DNA of 64,000 nucleotides from Bradyrhizobium sp. AUGA SZCCT0176 (GTDB lineage Bacteria; Pseudomonadota; Alphaproteobacteria; Rhizobiales; Xanthobacteraceae): assembly GCF_018130145.1 (NCBI RefSeq), contig NZ_JAFCMB010000010.1, positions 124,001 through 188,000 on the forward strand. The letters are read 5' to 3'. The position numbers and the translations under genes are program-made. A model generated the notes under the pieces. The model had not been told where the DNA came from, did not search any database, and saw only the letters and a program-made list of their open reading frames with translations. Shown here piece by piece: positions 47,903-56,022 of this stretch. Position 1 is the first letter of the stretch, and the number at the start of each line of letters is the position of its first letter.

Positions 47903-48877
47903 ATGGTCAAGGCCGTGCGCGTGCACAAGGTAGGGGGGCCGGAAGCCCTGGTCTATGAGAGCGTCGACGTGCCGGCGCCGGGACCGGGCGAGGTCCGCAT
48001 GCGCCAGCACGCCGTCGGCCTGAACTTCATCGACGTGTATTTCCGCACCGGTCTCTACAAGGCGCCGGGGCTGCCCTTCATCCCCGGCAATGAGGCGGCG
48101 GGCGAAGTGGTGGCCGTCGGTCCTGGCGTCACCAATTTTCATCCCGGCGACCGCGTCGCCTATTATTTCAACCTCGGCGGCTACGCCTCTGAACGCGTGA
48201 TCCCGGCGGACAAGCTGGTCAAGCTGCCCGACCACATCACCTACGAGCAGGGCGCGGTGCTGATGCTCAAGGGCCTGACGGTCTGGTACCTCCTGCACAA
48301 GACCTTCAAGGTCGAGCCCGGGCATCGCGTGCTGATCCACGCGGCCGCCGGCGGCATCGGCCTGCTGGCCTGCCAATGGGCGAAAGCGCTCGGCGCGCAT
48401 GTGATCGGCACCGTCGGCACCAAGGCGAAAGCCGACCTCGCGCTCGCCAATGGCTGCGACCACGTCATCCTCTACAACGAGGAGGACTTTGTCGCGCGGG
48501 TCAAGCAGATCAGCCGCAACGAATTGTGCGACGTCGTCTATGACGGCGTCGGCAAGACCACGTTCCCGGGCTCGCTGTCCTGCCTGCGGCCGCGCGGCCT
48601 GTTCGTCAGCTTCGGCAATGCCTCGGGCCCGGTGCCGCCGTTCGCGCTCGCCGAACTCAACAACCACGGCTCGCTGTTTGCGACGCGGCCAAAACTCAAC
48701 GATTACGTCAGCACCCGCCGCGAACTGCTGGAGGGCGCCGATACGTTGTTTGCCGCCGTCATCAACGGCAAACTGCACGTTCCGATCAACCACGCCTATG
48801 CGCTGAAGGACGTCGCCAAGGCGCACACCGACCTGGAGGGCAGGGCGACGACCGGGGCGATTATTCTTCGGCCGTGA
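47903..48877 (+). CDS. qor: Quinone oxidoreductase, zeta-crystallin type (MDR family)
   Basis: NADPH-dependent quinone reductase of the medium-chain dehydrogenase family without zinc. ATG 47903 is preferred (GGGAGAAAAGG upstream); 324 residues. The GroES-like N-terminal half has G-L-N-F-I-D-V-Y-F-R-T-G-L-Y and the family motif I-P-G-N-E-A-A-G-E-V. The nucleotide-binding half carries V-L-I-H-A-A-A-G-G-I-G-L-L (AAxGGxG type) and a typical C-terminal A-K-A-H-x-D-L-E-G-R. It ends just before the family A repeat. Confidence 0.92.
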   Translation: MVKAVRVHKVGGPEALVYESVDVPAPGPGEVRMRQHAVGLNFIDVYFRTGLYKAPGLPFIPGNEAAGEVVAVGPGVTNFHPGDRVAYYFNLGGYASERVIPADKLVKLPDHITYEQGAVLMLKGLTVWYLLHKTFKVEPGHRVLIHAAAGGIGLLACQWAKALGAHVIGTVGTKAKADLALANGCDHVILYNEEDFVARVKQISRNELCDVVYDGVGKTTFPGSLSCLRPRGLFVSFGNASGPVPPFALAELNNHGSLFATRPKLNDYVSTRRELLEGADTLFAAVINGKLHVPINHAYALKDVAKAHTDLEGRATTGAIILRP

Positions 48878-48900
48878 GGTCTCAAACTCTTTCAATTGGT

Positions 48901-49042
48901 GTCGTCCCGGCGAACGCTCAGATGTGCAATTGCACATCGGGGGACCCATACCGCGTGATCCATCGATAGAAAAAAGGCGATAGAGACCGCCTGCCATTAC
49001 AACGGCCGCGGCGTATGGGTCCCGGCTCAAGGCCGGGACGAC
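48901..49042. repeat. Intergenic palindromic repeat, family A (copy 2)
   Basis: 142 nt bounded by GTCGTCCCGG and CCGGGACGAC, with GACCCATACCGCGTGATC and the inner palindrome ATGTGCAATTGCACAT. It is the inverted partner of 19408-19548. It lies between the convergent qor and argD genes, where it may help terminate both. Confidence 0.8.
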
Positions 49043-49051
49043 GACTTAGAT

Positions 49052-50248
49052 CTACGCCACCATCCGCGCGGCGCCCATCTGGGTCAGCACCGAATCCAGA
49101 CAATCGATCATCATCGAGATATCCTCGCGCGTGACGTTGAGCGCCGGCATGAACCGCAGCGCGTCCGGCTGCGGCGAGTTCAACAGCACGCCTTCCGCAA
49201 ATGCCTGCGCGACGATCGAGGCGCCGATCGGCAGTTTGAGATCGAGCGCCAGCAATAGCCCCCGGCCGCGCACGTTGCCGAGACCGTGGCGCGCCGACAG
49301 TTTCTGCAATTCGCTTTCCAGGAACAGACCGGCGTCAACGGCTTGCTTCAGGAAGTCGGGTGTTGCGACGTGTTCGAGCACCGCAAGGCCCGCGGCGCAC
49401 ATCAGTGGATTGCCGTTGAAGGTGCCGCCCTGGTCGCCGTGCTCGAAACAGGACGCATATTCGGTCGCCAGCAATGCCGCCAGCGGCACGCCGCCGCCGA
49501 TGCCTTTGCCGAGCGTCATGATGTCGGGCTCGATCCCGGCATGCTCGTAGTGAAACAGTTTTCCCGTCCGGCCCATGCCGGTCTGGATCTCGTCGACGAT
49601 CAGCAGCAGCCCGCGCTCCTGGGTCAGCGCCCGCAACTCCCTGAGGAATTGATCGGTCGCCGGCCACACGCCGGCTTCGCCCTGCATCGGCTCCAGCATG
49701 ACCGCAACGGTCTTGCTCGAGATCAGCCGCTTGACGGAATCCAGATCGTTGAGCTGCGCCTTGGGAAAGCCGGTGACCTTGGGCTCGAACAGCGACTCGA
49801 AAGCCTTCTTGCCCGACGCCGACATGGTGGCGAGCGTGCGGCCGTGGAAGCCGCCAACAAAGGTGATGATCTCATGCGCGCCGCCCTTGTACAGCGTACC
49901 AAATTTGCGCGCGAGCTTGATGGCGCCCTCGTTGGCTTCCGCCCCCGAATTCGCGAAGAACACCTGGTCAAAGCAGCTGTTGGCGACCAGCGCATTGGCG
50001 AGCTTGAGGCTGGGTTCGTTGAAGAACGCCGGGCTCGGCGTCAGCAGCAGTTTTGCCTGCGCGGCAATCGCGTCGGCGACGATGGCAGGCGAATGGCCGA
50101 GGCAATTGACCGCCCAGCCTTGCATGAAATCGAGATAGCGCTTGCCGCTGTCGTCCCACAGATAGGCGCCTTCGCCCTTGACGAAGACGGTGGGGGGCCG
50201 CGCGGTGATGTTCATCAATGCGTCGAACGGTTGGGTAACGTTGGTCAT
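49052..50248 (-). CDS. argD: Acetylornithine aminotransferase (PLP)
   Basis: Converts N-acetylglutamate semialdehyde to N-acetylornithine in arginine synthesis and can also act in lysine synthesis. 398 residues. PLP-fold motifs: F-x-N-S-G-A-E-A-N-E (about 103), G-F-H-G-R (about 130), V-D-E-I-Q-T-G-M-G-R-T-G and the Schiff-base lysine in T-L-G-K-G-I-G-G-G. ATG 50248 is preceded by AAGGAG at 50255-50260. In this window argD is not followed by argF, the common rhizobial partner; repeat DNA follows. The 190-nt leader before it carries a candidate attenuator described in separate entries. Confidence 0.94.
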   Translation of the reverse strand: MTNVTQPFDALMNITARPPTVFVKGEGAYLWDDSGKRYLDFMQGWAVNCLGHSPAIVADAIAAQAKLLLTPSPAFFNEPSLKLANALVANSCFDQVFFANSGAEANEGAIKLARKFGTLYKGGAHEIITFVGGFHGRTLATMSASGKKAFESLFEPKVTGFPKAQLNDLDSVKRLISSKTVAVMLEPMQGEAGVWPATDQFLRELRALTQERGLLLIVDEIQTGMGRTGKLFHYEHAGIEPDIMTLGKGIGGGVPLAALLATEYASCFEHGDQGGTFNGNPLMCAAGLAVLEHVATPDFLKQAVDAGLFLESELQKLSARHGLGNVRGRGLLLALDLKLPIGASIVAQAFAEGVLLNSPQPDALRFMPALNVTREDISMMIDCLDSVLTQMGAARMVA

Positions 50249-50295
50249 GTCGAGCTCCTTCTTGGGTTTTGGGGAAAGGGCAGGCCGAAACGCAA

Positions 50296-50324
50296 GAAGG
50301 CCGCACTTTTCGGGTGCGGCCTTC
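50296..50324 (-). terminator. Terminator-like hairpin in the argD leader (attenuator stem 3:4)
   Basis: On the minus strand GAAGGCCGCAC, 7-nt loop CCGAAAA, GTGCGGCCTTC: a perfect 11-bp stem followed by TTGCGTTT. It lies 47 nt before the argD ATG and downstream of a promoter-like sequence, so it would act as an attenuator, unless it merely ends the upstream TPR transcript. The U tract is only moderate. Confidence 0.65.
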
Positions 50325-50403
50325 TCGAAAACGTTGCTGAACTAGTTGATCAGCGGTGTCGTCGGACATGGCGCAGCCCATCATCGTCGCAAGAGCGACG
50401 ACG
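50312..50403 (-). promoter_or_regulatory. Alternative hairpins 1:2 and 2:3 in the argD leader (candidate arginine attenuator)
   Basis: Segment 1:2 (50382-50403) pairs CGTCGTCGC with GCGACGATG across loop TCTT (9 bp, one G:U) and overlaps three consecutive Arg codons of the leader peptide. Segment 2, GGGCTGCGCC (50370-50379), can instead pair with GGCCGCACCC (50312-50321), forming about 9 bp with two single-base bulges and blocking the left arm of the terminator-like stem. A ribosome stalled at the Arg run would favour 2:3, that is read-through. The logic is inferred from known amino-acid attenuators. Confidence 0.5.
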
Positions 50404-50439
50404 GAAAGCTGCGCGGCGGTTGGTCCGGTTCAATGTCAT
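50350..50439 (-). CDS. Arginine-rich leader peptide, 29 residues (candidate)
   Basis: ATG 50439 to TGA 50350, 29 codons, ten of them Arg (positions 5, 8, 9, 13, 14, 15, 23, 26, 27, 29), using CGG, CGC, CGT and CGA. The first half is RTNRRAAFRRRS. No SD precedes the ATG; a promoter-like pair places the transcript start at or near the A of the ATG, i.e. a leaderless ORF, as known for rhizobial trp leader peptides. Arg-rich reading is common by chance in GC-rich DNA, which tempers confidence. Confidence 0.5.
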   Translation of the reverse strand: MTLNRTNRRAAFRRRSCDDDGLRHVRRHR

Positions 50440-50447
50440 GGCGCAGG

Positions 50448-50477
50448 CCCATACAGCCGAATGGCCGGCCCTGTCAA
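50448..50477 (-). promoter_or_regulatory. Promoter-like TTGACA-N18-TATGGG before the argD leader
   Basis: Minus-strand -35 TTGACA (50472-50477), 18-nt spacer, -10 TATGGG (50448-50453). Expected start at 50439-50441, matching the ATG of the 29-codon ORF. It lies just after the stop of the TPR gene (50493). Confidence 0.55.
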
Positions 50478-50492
50478 GCGGGGAGCTGGTCA

Positions 50493-51767
50493 TCACTCGA
50501 TCTCATAGTGGCGGAATTCCTCTGATATGTCGGCTTTGATCGCCCTGGCGGCGGCTATGTCGCTCTCTGCGCCGCTTTCATCGCCCTTTTTCCGCTTGGC
50601 TATGCCGCGGCCATACAGCGAGTTCGCCAATTTCGGATCGACGCCGAGCGCAACCGTGAAACCGTCGATCGCCGCGTCGAATTGGCCGAGCTTGAGATAG
50701 CAGAAGGCGCGGCTGTCGAGCGTCTGGGCATCGTCCGGCCTGTGCCTCAGCGACTCGCTGCAGTCTGCAAGTCCTTCCTGCGGACGGCCGAGAATGGCCC
50801 GTGTCAGGCACCGGGCGTTGAGCGCGGCGGCGTATTTCGGATTGAACCGGATCGCCTGGTCAAAGTCGGACAGCGCCCGTGAAAAGTCGTGACGGTCAAA
50901 GTGAAGAAGGCCGCGCGCATAGGCATCGCGATATTCGTCAGGCGCCAGCCGCAGCGATTGGTCCAGGTCGGCCAGCGCGCGTTCGATATCGCTTTTGCCC
51001 CTGAACAGGCGCGCCCGGTTGCCATAGGCGGCGGCGTAGTTCGGATCGAGCCGGATTGATGTGTTCAGGTCGGCGAGCGCGCGGGCTTCGTCGCCGTGAT
51101 TCCAATAGGCGGTGCCGCGGTTGAAATAGGCGAGTGCGAATTTCGGGTCGAGCTTGATCGCGTGATCATAGTCGGACATCGCACGGCTGAACTCGTTGAT
51201 GTCACCATAGGAGTTGCCGCGGTTGTTGTAGTACCAGGGATCGATCGAATTGAGCCGGATCGCCTGATTATAATCGGCGATCGCCTTTTCTGGTTCACCC
51301 TTGTCGCTGTAGGTGATTCCACGGTTGAACCAGGCGAACGATCCCTTCGGATCGAGCGCGATCGCGCGGTCCAGGTCGGCGATGGCCCTGTTAACCTCGC
51401 CCTTGCGACGCCAGGCTTCGCCACGGTTGGTGTAGGCGCCGGCAAGCTTCGGATTGCGCCGGATCAGTTCGCTGAAATCGGCAATGGCGCGGTCGCTGTC
51501 GTTCTTGGTGAGGTAGTTGGCGCCACGATTGAGGTAGGCGCCGACGAGGTCTTTTGGCTTCGTACCTTTCGCCGCGATCACGCCGGTGCAGCCCGCGATG
51601 ATCTGGTCAGGGGTGGCCTTGCCACCGCTAAAGCATGAGCTTCGGGCCATCGCCAGGGGAGACGGTGCCTTCGCGAAAGCCGGCATTGCGGTGAACAGGG
51701 TCACCAGACACAGCATGGCCTTGGCGGCAGGGAAACCAATCTCAGTCCTCTTGAAACTCGCCATCAT
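50493..51767 (-). CDS. Secreted tetratricopeptide repeat protein
   Basis: 424 residues from ATG 51767 (tandem ATGATG; the longer 51887 start adds a basic tail without a signal). A signal peptide ends near A-F-A-K. Residues about 45-70 have two Cys (S-C-F-S-G and A-G-C-T-G). About ten TPR units of 34 residues fill the rest (A-x-F-N-R-G-x-A-Y-x-x-x-G-x-x-x-x-A-I-A-D-x-x-x-A-I-x-L-x-P). It is a periplasmic scaffold; partner unknown. It is divergent from the 51920 gene. Confidence 0.85.
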   Translation of the reverse strand: MMASFKRTEIGFPAAKAMLCLVTLFTAMPAFAKAPSPLAMARSSCFSGGKATPDQIIAGCTGVIAAKGTKPKDLVGAYLNRGANYLTKNDSDRAIADFSELIRRNPKLAGAYTNRGEAWRRKGEVNRAIADLDRAIALDPKGSFAWFNRGITYSDKGEPEKAIADYNQAIRLNSIDPWYYNNRGNSYGDINEFSRAMSDYDHAIKLDPKFALAYFNRGTAYWNHGDEARALADLNTSIRLDPNYAAAYGNRARLFRGKSDIERALADLDQSLRLAPDEYRDAYARGLLHFDRHDFSRALSDFDQAIRFNPKYAAALNARCLTRAILGRPQEGLADCSESLRHRPDDAQTLDSRAFCYLKLGQFDAAIDGFTVALGVDPKLANSLYGRGIAKRKKGDESGAESDIAAARAIKADISEEFRHYEIE

Positions 51768-51919
51768 CGATCTCGCGCTGACCCGCGTTGCCAATCTGAA
51801 AATTGTCTCCCTTTGTGACCGGAAGGTCCGGCTTGGTTCACATTCCAGGCTTCGCAATTGAACCGGCTCGATAATGGAGCCGACCAAGGCGGGCCCACCA
51901 ACCGCACAAGGTCATCCCA

Positions 51920-52876
51920 GTGTCCGACGACTATTCCTATCCCATCGATATCGACAGCATCCGCAGGGCATTTCCGCCGGGCACCGAGGCGCCGCCGTTG
52001 CTGATTGATTTTGCTGGCTGGCTCAAGGGGCGAGATTGGGGCAATGCCGGCTGCTACGAGCTTGTCGGAGACTTTTCCGACAATGCGCCGATCGTCGACG
52101 GCAGCCCGCTGCGCGACCAGTTCGCGCTGTTTGCGCGGTTGCCGGAAGGCTCTGTCGTCGGCGCCTGGTACGGGGCCGGCACCAGCGTCGCCAATGCGCC
52201 GATCGTGGTGCTGGGCTCCGAAGGCCAATACGAAATCATCGCGGCTTCGCTCGAGGGTTTGCTGGCCAAGATCGCAATCCAGCGATTTGAGGAAGACGTG
52301 ATGTGGACCGACTTCACCCCGCATGAAGATGCCGAGGATGAGACGGACGAACTCGCCGATTGGTTGGCCAAACGTTTCCGCGTGAGGGACCTCAGGAGTT
52401 TGACGGAGCCGCCGACCGGACTGCCGGACTTCGGCCAATGGATGGAGAAATGGTGCAGGGATCGCGAGGCGTTTTGGGAAAAGCATCCGGCGATGACTGG
52501 GCTCGCGGAGCAGTTGGTTGCGCACCGGCCACCTGGCAAGACGCCATGGGATCGCACGATGTTCGAGGTCGCGATCGCGGGCCAGCAGTATCAGGTGCGC
52601 GTGCTAGATCGGGGCCGCCAGCCGATCGAAGAAGTCGTCGCGATTGAACCATTGCTGCGCGGTCTGCGCGACGACATGTGGCGCGCACAACCCGATCTCG
52701 GCCTCTGGTATTCTATGTCGTTTTCGATGGGGGCCGATGGCCGCATCCTGCCGCGCTTCGACTATGAGACGCGTCCGGCGATCAATGACGTTCCCGTCGC
52801 AATTGCCGAGGCGCGAACCGACCTTGTTCGCGCACCCCGGCCGGAACGATGGGTGCCGGCCTGGCTGTCGACTTGA
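51920..52876 (+). CDS. Acidic two-domain protein, possibly immunity-like
   Basis: 318 residues from GTG 51920 with AAGGTC upstream. The N-terminal half (about 1-140) is SMI1/KNR4-like in style (L-I-D-F-A-G-W-L-K-G-R-D-W, then P-I-V-V-L-G-S-E-G-Q-Y-E-I-I-A-A-S-L-E-G-L-L-A). The C-terminal half (about 205-318) has L-W-Y-S-M-S-F-S-x-G-A-D-G-R-I-L-P-R-F-D-Y-E, recalling YezG/DUF600-type proteins. Both folds are frequent in polymorphic-toxin immunity proteins, but no toxin gene is nearby. No signal peptide or membrane helix is present. The neighbouring 3' DNA carries a remnant of the rimO end. Confidence 0.45.
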   Translation: MSDDYSYPIDIDSIRRAFPPGTEAPPLLIDFAGWLKGRDWGNAGCYELVGDFSDNAPIVDGSPLRDQFALFARLPEGSVVGAWYGAGTSVANAPIVVLGSEGQYEIIAASLEGLLAKIAIQRFEEDVMWTDFTPHEDAEDETDELADWLAKRFRVRDLRSLTEPPTGLPDFGQWMEKWCRDREAFWEKHPAMTGLAEQLVAHRPPGKTPWDRTMFEVAIAGQQYQVRVLDRGRQPIEEVVAIEPLLRGLRDDMWRAQPDLGLWYSMSFSMGADGRILPRFDYETRPAINDVPVAIAEARTDLVRAPRPERWVPAWLST

Positions 52877-52883
52877 GCGGATG

Positions 52884-52911
52884 GCTCAGAATCCCGCGAC
52901 GCTGCCGTGCA
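52884..52911. repeat. Copy of the rimO 3' end (left flank of the frameshifted gene)
   Basis: 26 of 28 bases match 53991-54018, the last 8 codons and stop of rimO. Read on the minus strand it still encodes H-G-S-V-A-G-F-stop. It brackets the 53035-53984 pseudogene as a direct repeat. Confidence 0.75.
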
Positions 52912-53034
52912 TGGCGGAGGGTCTTTGCAGTGGGGTGGCCAGAGATGCCAAAGACAAGCCTGCGACGCGACGCATCGCAATTGCCCGCGACCGCCGATCC
53001 GGTATTCTAAGGCAATAGTACCGGGAACAAGTAC

Positions 53035-53984
53035 TTGGCAGTATCGATCCAATTCCGAGAGCTCTGCGCGATCCCGACCGTGCCAGGTTTTTCGCTCGTC
53101 AGGAGCGCTGTCGCGAATGACGGCTCACTGCTATTCCTGTTTGCGGAGACGGCGACCGCCGAGTCTCTCGCCGCGACCTACAAGCGAGGCATCGGCGTGT
53201 TTCCGCGAACCCGCACGGAGATAGCGACGGGGCTTTGTCTGGTGAGGATGACGTCGATGGCGTCGCACACGATCGAGCTTCCTGAACTCGATTTGACCTT
53301 TCCCAGGTTGACGTTTTCCCTGATGGACGAATCCTTGTTGCGGGGCCGAGGTGCGCGTGGCGAAGCAACGATGATTTCGACCTCAACGGTGCCATCATCC
53401 TACCCGAGACGGGCGCGGCAACGCGAATACTGTTGGGAGACGGAATAAGCTCGATGCAAATCGACAGTCTTGGCCGCATCTGGGTCGGTTATTTCGATGA
53501 GGGTGTGTTCGGCAATTTCGGTTGGGGAGGCCGGGACGGACCCCCTCCCGTCGGTTGCTCTGGGCTCGCTTGCTTCTCAGCTTCAGGTGAGAAAATCTGG
53601 GAATTTCCGGGGAACCCGATCTACGCAATTTCAGATTGTTACGCGCTCAACGTTTCCGGCACCGATGCTGCGATCTTTTTCTACACGGATTTTCCGCTTT
53701 GCCGGATCAGCGGTAACTTTGAGCTGACCTATTGGAAGCCAAAACTGGCGGGCTGCAACGCATTCGCAATCTCCGAAACGGAGGTTCTCTTTTCCGGCCA
53801 GTACAATGATCCGGCCGATGCTGCGTATGTCGGAAGGCTGGCGTCAGGAGGGTTGGGCGAGACCAAGCGGGTACGTCTATTGATGCCGGACGGGTCAGGT
53901 CGATCCGGCGGGCAATTACTAGGGCGCGGCAACTCCCTCTACCACTTCGACGCCGAGAAGGTGTGTCGGCTAAGTCTGGACTAG
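53035..53984 (+). pseudogene. Frameshifted unknown gene (beta-propeller-like), lying between two rimO-end copies
   Basis: Coding-like sequence runs in one frame from about 53035 (LRSAVANDGSLLFLFAE style) to near 53300, then continues in a different frame with V-D-V-F-P-D-G-R-I-L-V-A-G-P-R, F-D-L-N-G-A-I-I-L-P-E-T-G and GDGISSMQIDSLGRIWVGYF to the stop at 53984. The junction is a frameshift between about 53290 and 53315, or else a sequencing error. Only a TTG (53035) is available as start, with weak SD, so the 5' end may also be damaged. The repeating D-G-R-I-x-V and S-L-G-R-I-W-V-G units suggest a propeller-type protein, but no family name is certain. It is flanked by the duplicated rimO terminus. 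Confidence 0.7.
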
Positions 53985-53990
53985 CAAGGC

Positions 53991-54018
53991 GCTCAAAACC
54001 CCGCGACGCTGCCGTGCA
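53991..54018. repeat. rimO 3' end (right copy of the direct repeat)
   Basis: The functional end of rimO, including its stop complement at 53993-53995. It matches 52884-52911 at 26 of 28 positions; together they suggest insertion of the intervening 1.1 kb next to rimO with duplication of the junction. Confidence 0.75.
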
Positions 54019-55318
54019 GGTCGTATTGGTCCGCACGCTCGATCTTGGCGGTGACGATTTCGCCGACTCGTAGCGGCCGGCGGCTGGAGACGTAGACCGC
54101 GCCGTCGATCTCGGGCGCGTCGGCCTTGGAGCGGCCTTTCGAGACGGTCGGACCGACTTCGTCGATGATGATCTGCTGCCGCGTGCCGACCTTGCGCTTC
54201 AGCCGCCGTGCCGAGATTTTCTGCTGCCGCGCCATCAGCGCGTTCCAGCGCTCCTGCTTGATCTCGTCGGGCACGGGATTGCCGATCGCATTCGAGCTCG
54301 CGCCGGCGACCGGTTCATATTTGAAACAGCCGAGGCGATCGATCTCGGCTTCCTCGAGCCAATCGAGCAAATAAGCAAAATCGGAATCGGTTTCGCCGGG
54401 GAAGCCGACGATGAAGGTCGAGCGCAGGGTCAGCTCGGGACATTGCTCGCGCCACTTCTTGATCCGCGCCAGCGTCTTTTCCTGCGCCGCCGGGCGCTTC
54501 ATCGCCTTGAGCACTTCCGGGCTCGCGTGCTGAAAGGGAATGTCGAGATAGGGCAACACCTTGCCCTCGGTCATCAGGCCGATGACTTCGTCGACATGCG
54601 GGTAGGGGTAGACATATTGCAGCCGTACCCAGGCACCGAGTTCGCCGAGTTCTTTTGCGAGGTCGAAGAACTTGGCGCGGACCTGGCGGTCCTGCCACGG
54701 GCTCTCGGCATATTTGATGTCGATGCCGTAGGCTGACGTGTCCTGCGAGATCACAAGCAGTTCCTTGACGCCGGCGGCGACCAGTTTTTCTGCCTCACGC
54801 AGCACGTCACCCGCCGGGCGCGACACCAGGTCGCCGCGCAGCTTCGGGATGATGCAGAAACTACAGCGATTGTTGCAGCCTTCGGAAATCTTCAGGTAGG
54901 CGTAGTGCCGCGGCGTCAGCTTGACGCCCTGCGGCGGCACCAGGTCGAGATGCGGATTATGGACCGGCGGTAGCGCCCGGTGCACCGCGTCCAGCACGCT
55001 CTCATATTGCTGCGGACCCGTGATCGAGAGCACACCCGGATAGGCTGCCTCGATCTGCTCGGGTTCCGCGCCCATGCAACCGGTGACGATGACCTTGCCG
55101 TTCTCGGCCATGGCTTCGCCGATGGCGCCGAGCGATTCCTGCTTGGCGCTGTCCAGGAACCCGCAGGTGTTAACGATAACGATGTCGGCGCCGTCATGCT
55201 TGCGCGCCAGTTCATAGCCTTCGGCCCGCAGCCGCGTGATAATGCGCTCGGAATCCACCAGCGCCTTGGGGCATCCCAATGAAACAAAGCTGATCTTGGG
55301 CGCGGCGGCCTGTTGCAT
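53993..55318 (-). CDS. rimO: Ribosomal protein S12 methylthiotransferase RimO
   Basis: Radical SAM enzyme adding a methylthio group to Asp88 of ribosomal protein S12. 441 residues. The N-terminal UPF0004 domain has three cluster Cys (S-L-G-C-P-K, V-N-T-C-G-F and V-T-G-C-M-G). The radical SAM motif is G-C-N-N-R-C-S-F-C (about 157). A C-terminal TRAM domain (about 375-441) ends in H-G-S-V-A-G-F. S-L-G-C-P-K and the C-N-N-R-C-S-F-C-I-I-P context distinguish RimO from MiaB. It is followed by the duplicated terminus and pseudogene; divergent from nasT. Confidence 0.96.
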   Translation of the reverse strand: MQQAAAPKISFVSLGCPKALVDSERIITRLRAEGYELARKHDGADIVIVNTCGFLDSAKQESLGAIGEAMAENGKVIVTGCMGAEPEQIEAAYPGVLSITGPQQYESVLDAVHRALPPVHNPHLDLVPPQGVKLTPRHYAYLKISEGCNNRCSFCIIPKLRGDLVSRPAGDVLREAEKLVAAGVKELLVISQDTSAYGIDIKYAESPWQDRQVRAKFFDLAKELGELGAWVRLQYVYPYPHVDEVIGLMTEGKVLPYLDIPFQHASPEVLKAMKRPAAQEKTLARIKKWREQCPELTLRSTFIVGFPGETDSDFAYLLDWLEEAEIDRLGCFKYEPVAGASSNAIGNPVPDEIKQERWNALMARQQKISARRLKRKVGTRQQIIIDEVGPTVSKGRSKADAPEIDGAVYVSSRRPLRVGEIVTAKIERADQYDLHGSVAGF

Positions 55319-55431
55319 ATCTTATCTGCCTGATTGATCAGCACGAGCTAGTCCCAATTGCCCACAATTACAAGGCTTTGCGCGGGACCATGACGTGCTA
55401 TGGATGGGCCCGCCGGGTTAAGAGTTGATCG

Positions 55432-56022
55432 ATGAGCGCTGAGTCGTCACCGAAAATCGTCATTGTCGACGAAAGCCCGATCCGCGCGGCCATTCTCGAA
55501 GAGGGGCTGCGGGAGGCGGGCTTTACCCGCGTGGTCCATATCAGCGAAATGCAGAGCCTGCTGGCGCGGATCTATTCCGAAGACCCTGATGTCATCCTGA
55601 TCGACCTGGAAAACCCCAGCCGCGACGTGCTGGAGGCGATGTTCCAGGTCAGCCGCGCCGTGCGGCGGCCGATCGCCATGTTCGTCGACCAGAGCGACGC
55701 AGCCTCGATCCAGGCCTCCGTCGATGCCGGCGTCTCCGCCTATATCGTCGACGGCCTGAAGAAGGAGCGGATCAAGCCGATCCTCGACCTCTGCATCTCG
55801 CGCTTCAATGCCTTTTCCAAGCTGCAGGACGAGCTCGACCGTACCAAATCGGCGCTTGAGGAACGCAAGGTCATCGACCGCGCCAAGGGAATCCTGATGA
55901 AAGTGAAGGGGCTCACGGAAGACGAGGCCTACGTGCTGATGCGGTCCACCGCGATGCGCGAAAAGAAGAAAATCGGCGAGATCGCGCAGTCGATCCTGAC
56001 CGCGTCGGAGCTGCTGAAATGA
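55432..56022 (+). CDS. nasT: ANTAR-domain antiterminator NasT
   Basis: 196 residues. The N-terminal receiver-like domain (I-V-I-V-D-E-S-P at the start, V-I-L-I-D-L-E-N-P near 55) precedes a coiled-coil linker and a C-terminal ANTAR domain (about 125-190) with A-K-G-I-L-M-K-V-K-G-L-T-E-D-E-A-Y-V-L-M-R. NasT binds a two-hairpin RNA and prevents termination in the nitrate assimilation leader. NasS, encoded next with a 4-nt overlap, inhibits it in the absence of nitrate. A matching leader lies before nirA. Confidence 0.93.
   Translation: MSAESSPKIVIVDESPIRAAILEEGLREAGFTRVVHISEMQSLLARIYSEDPDVILIDLENPSRDVLEAMFQVSRAVRRPIAMFVDQSDAASIQASVDAGVSAYIVDGLKKERIKPILDLCISRFNAFSKLQDELDRTKSALEERKVIDRAKGILMKVKGLTEDEAYVLMRSTAMREKKKIGEIAQSILTASELLK

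Noticed and set aside
50321..50384. ORF with lipoprotein-like start M-M-G-C-A-M in the argD leader
   Set aside because: No upstream start codon exists in frame to supply a signal peptide; the Arg-rich frame and hairpins explain the region better.
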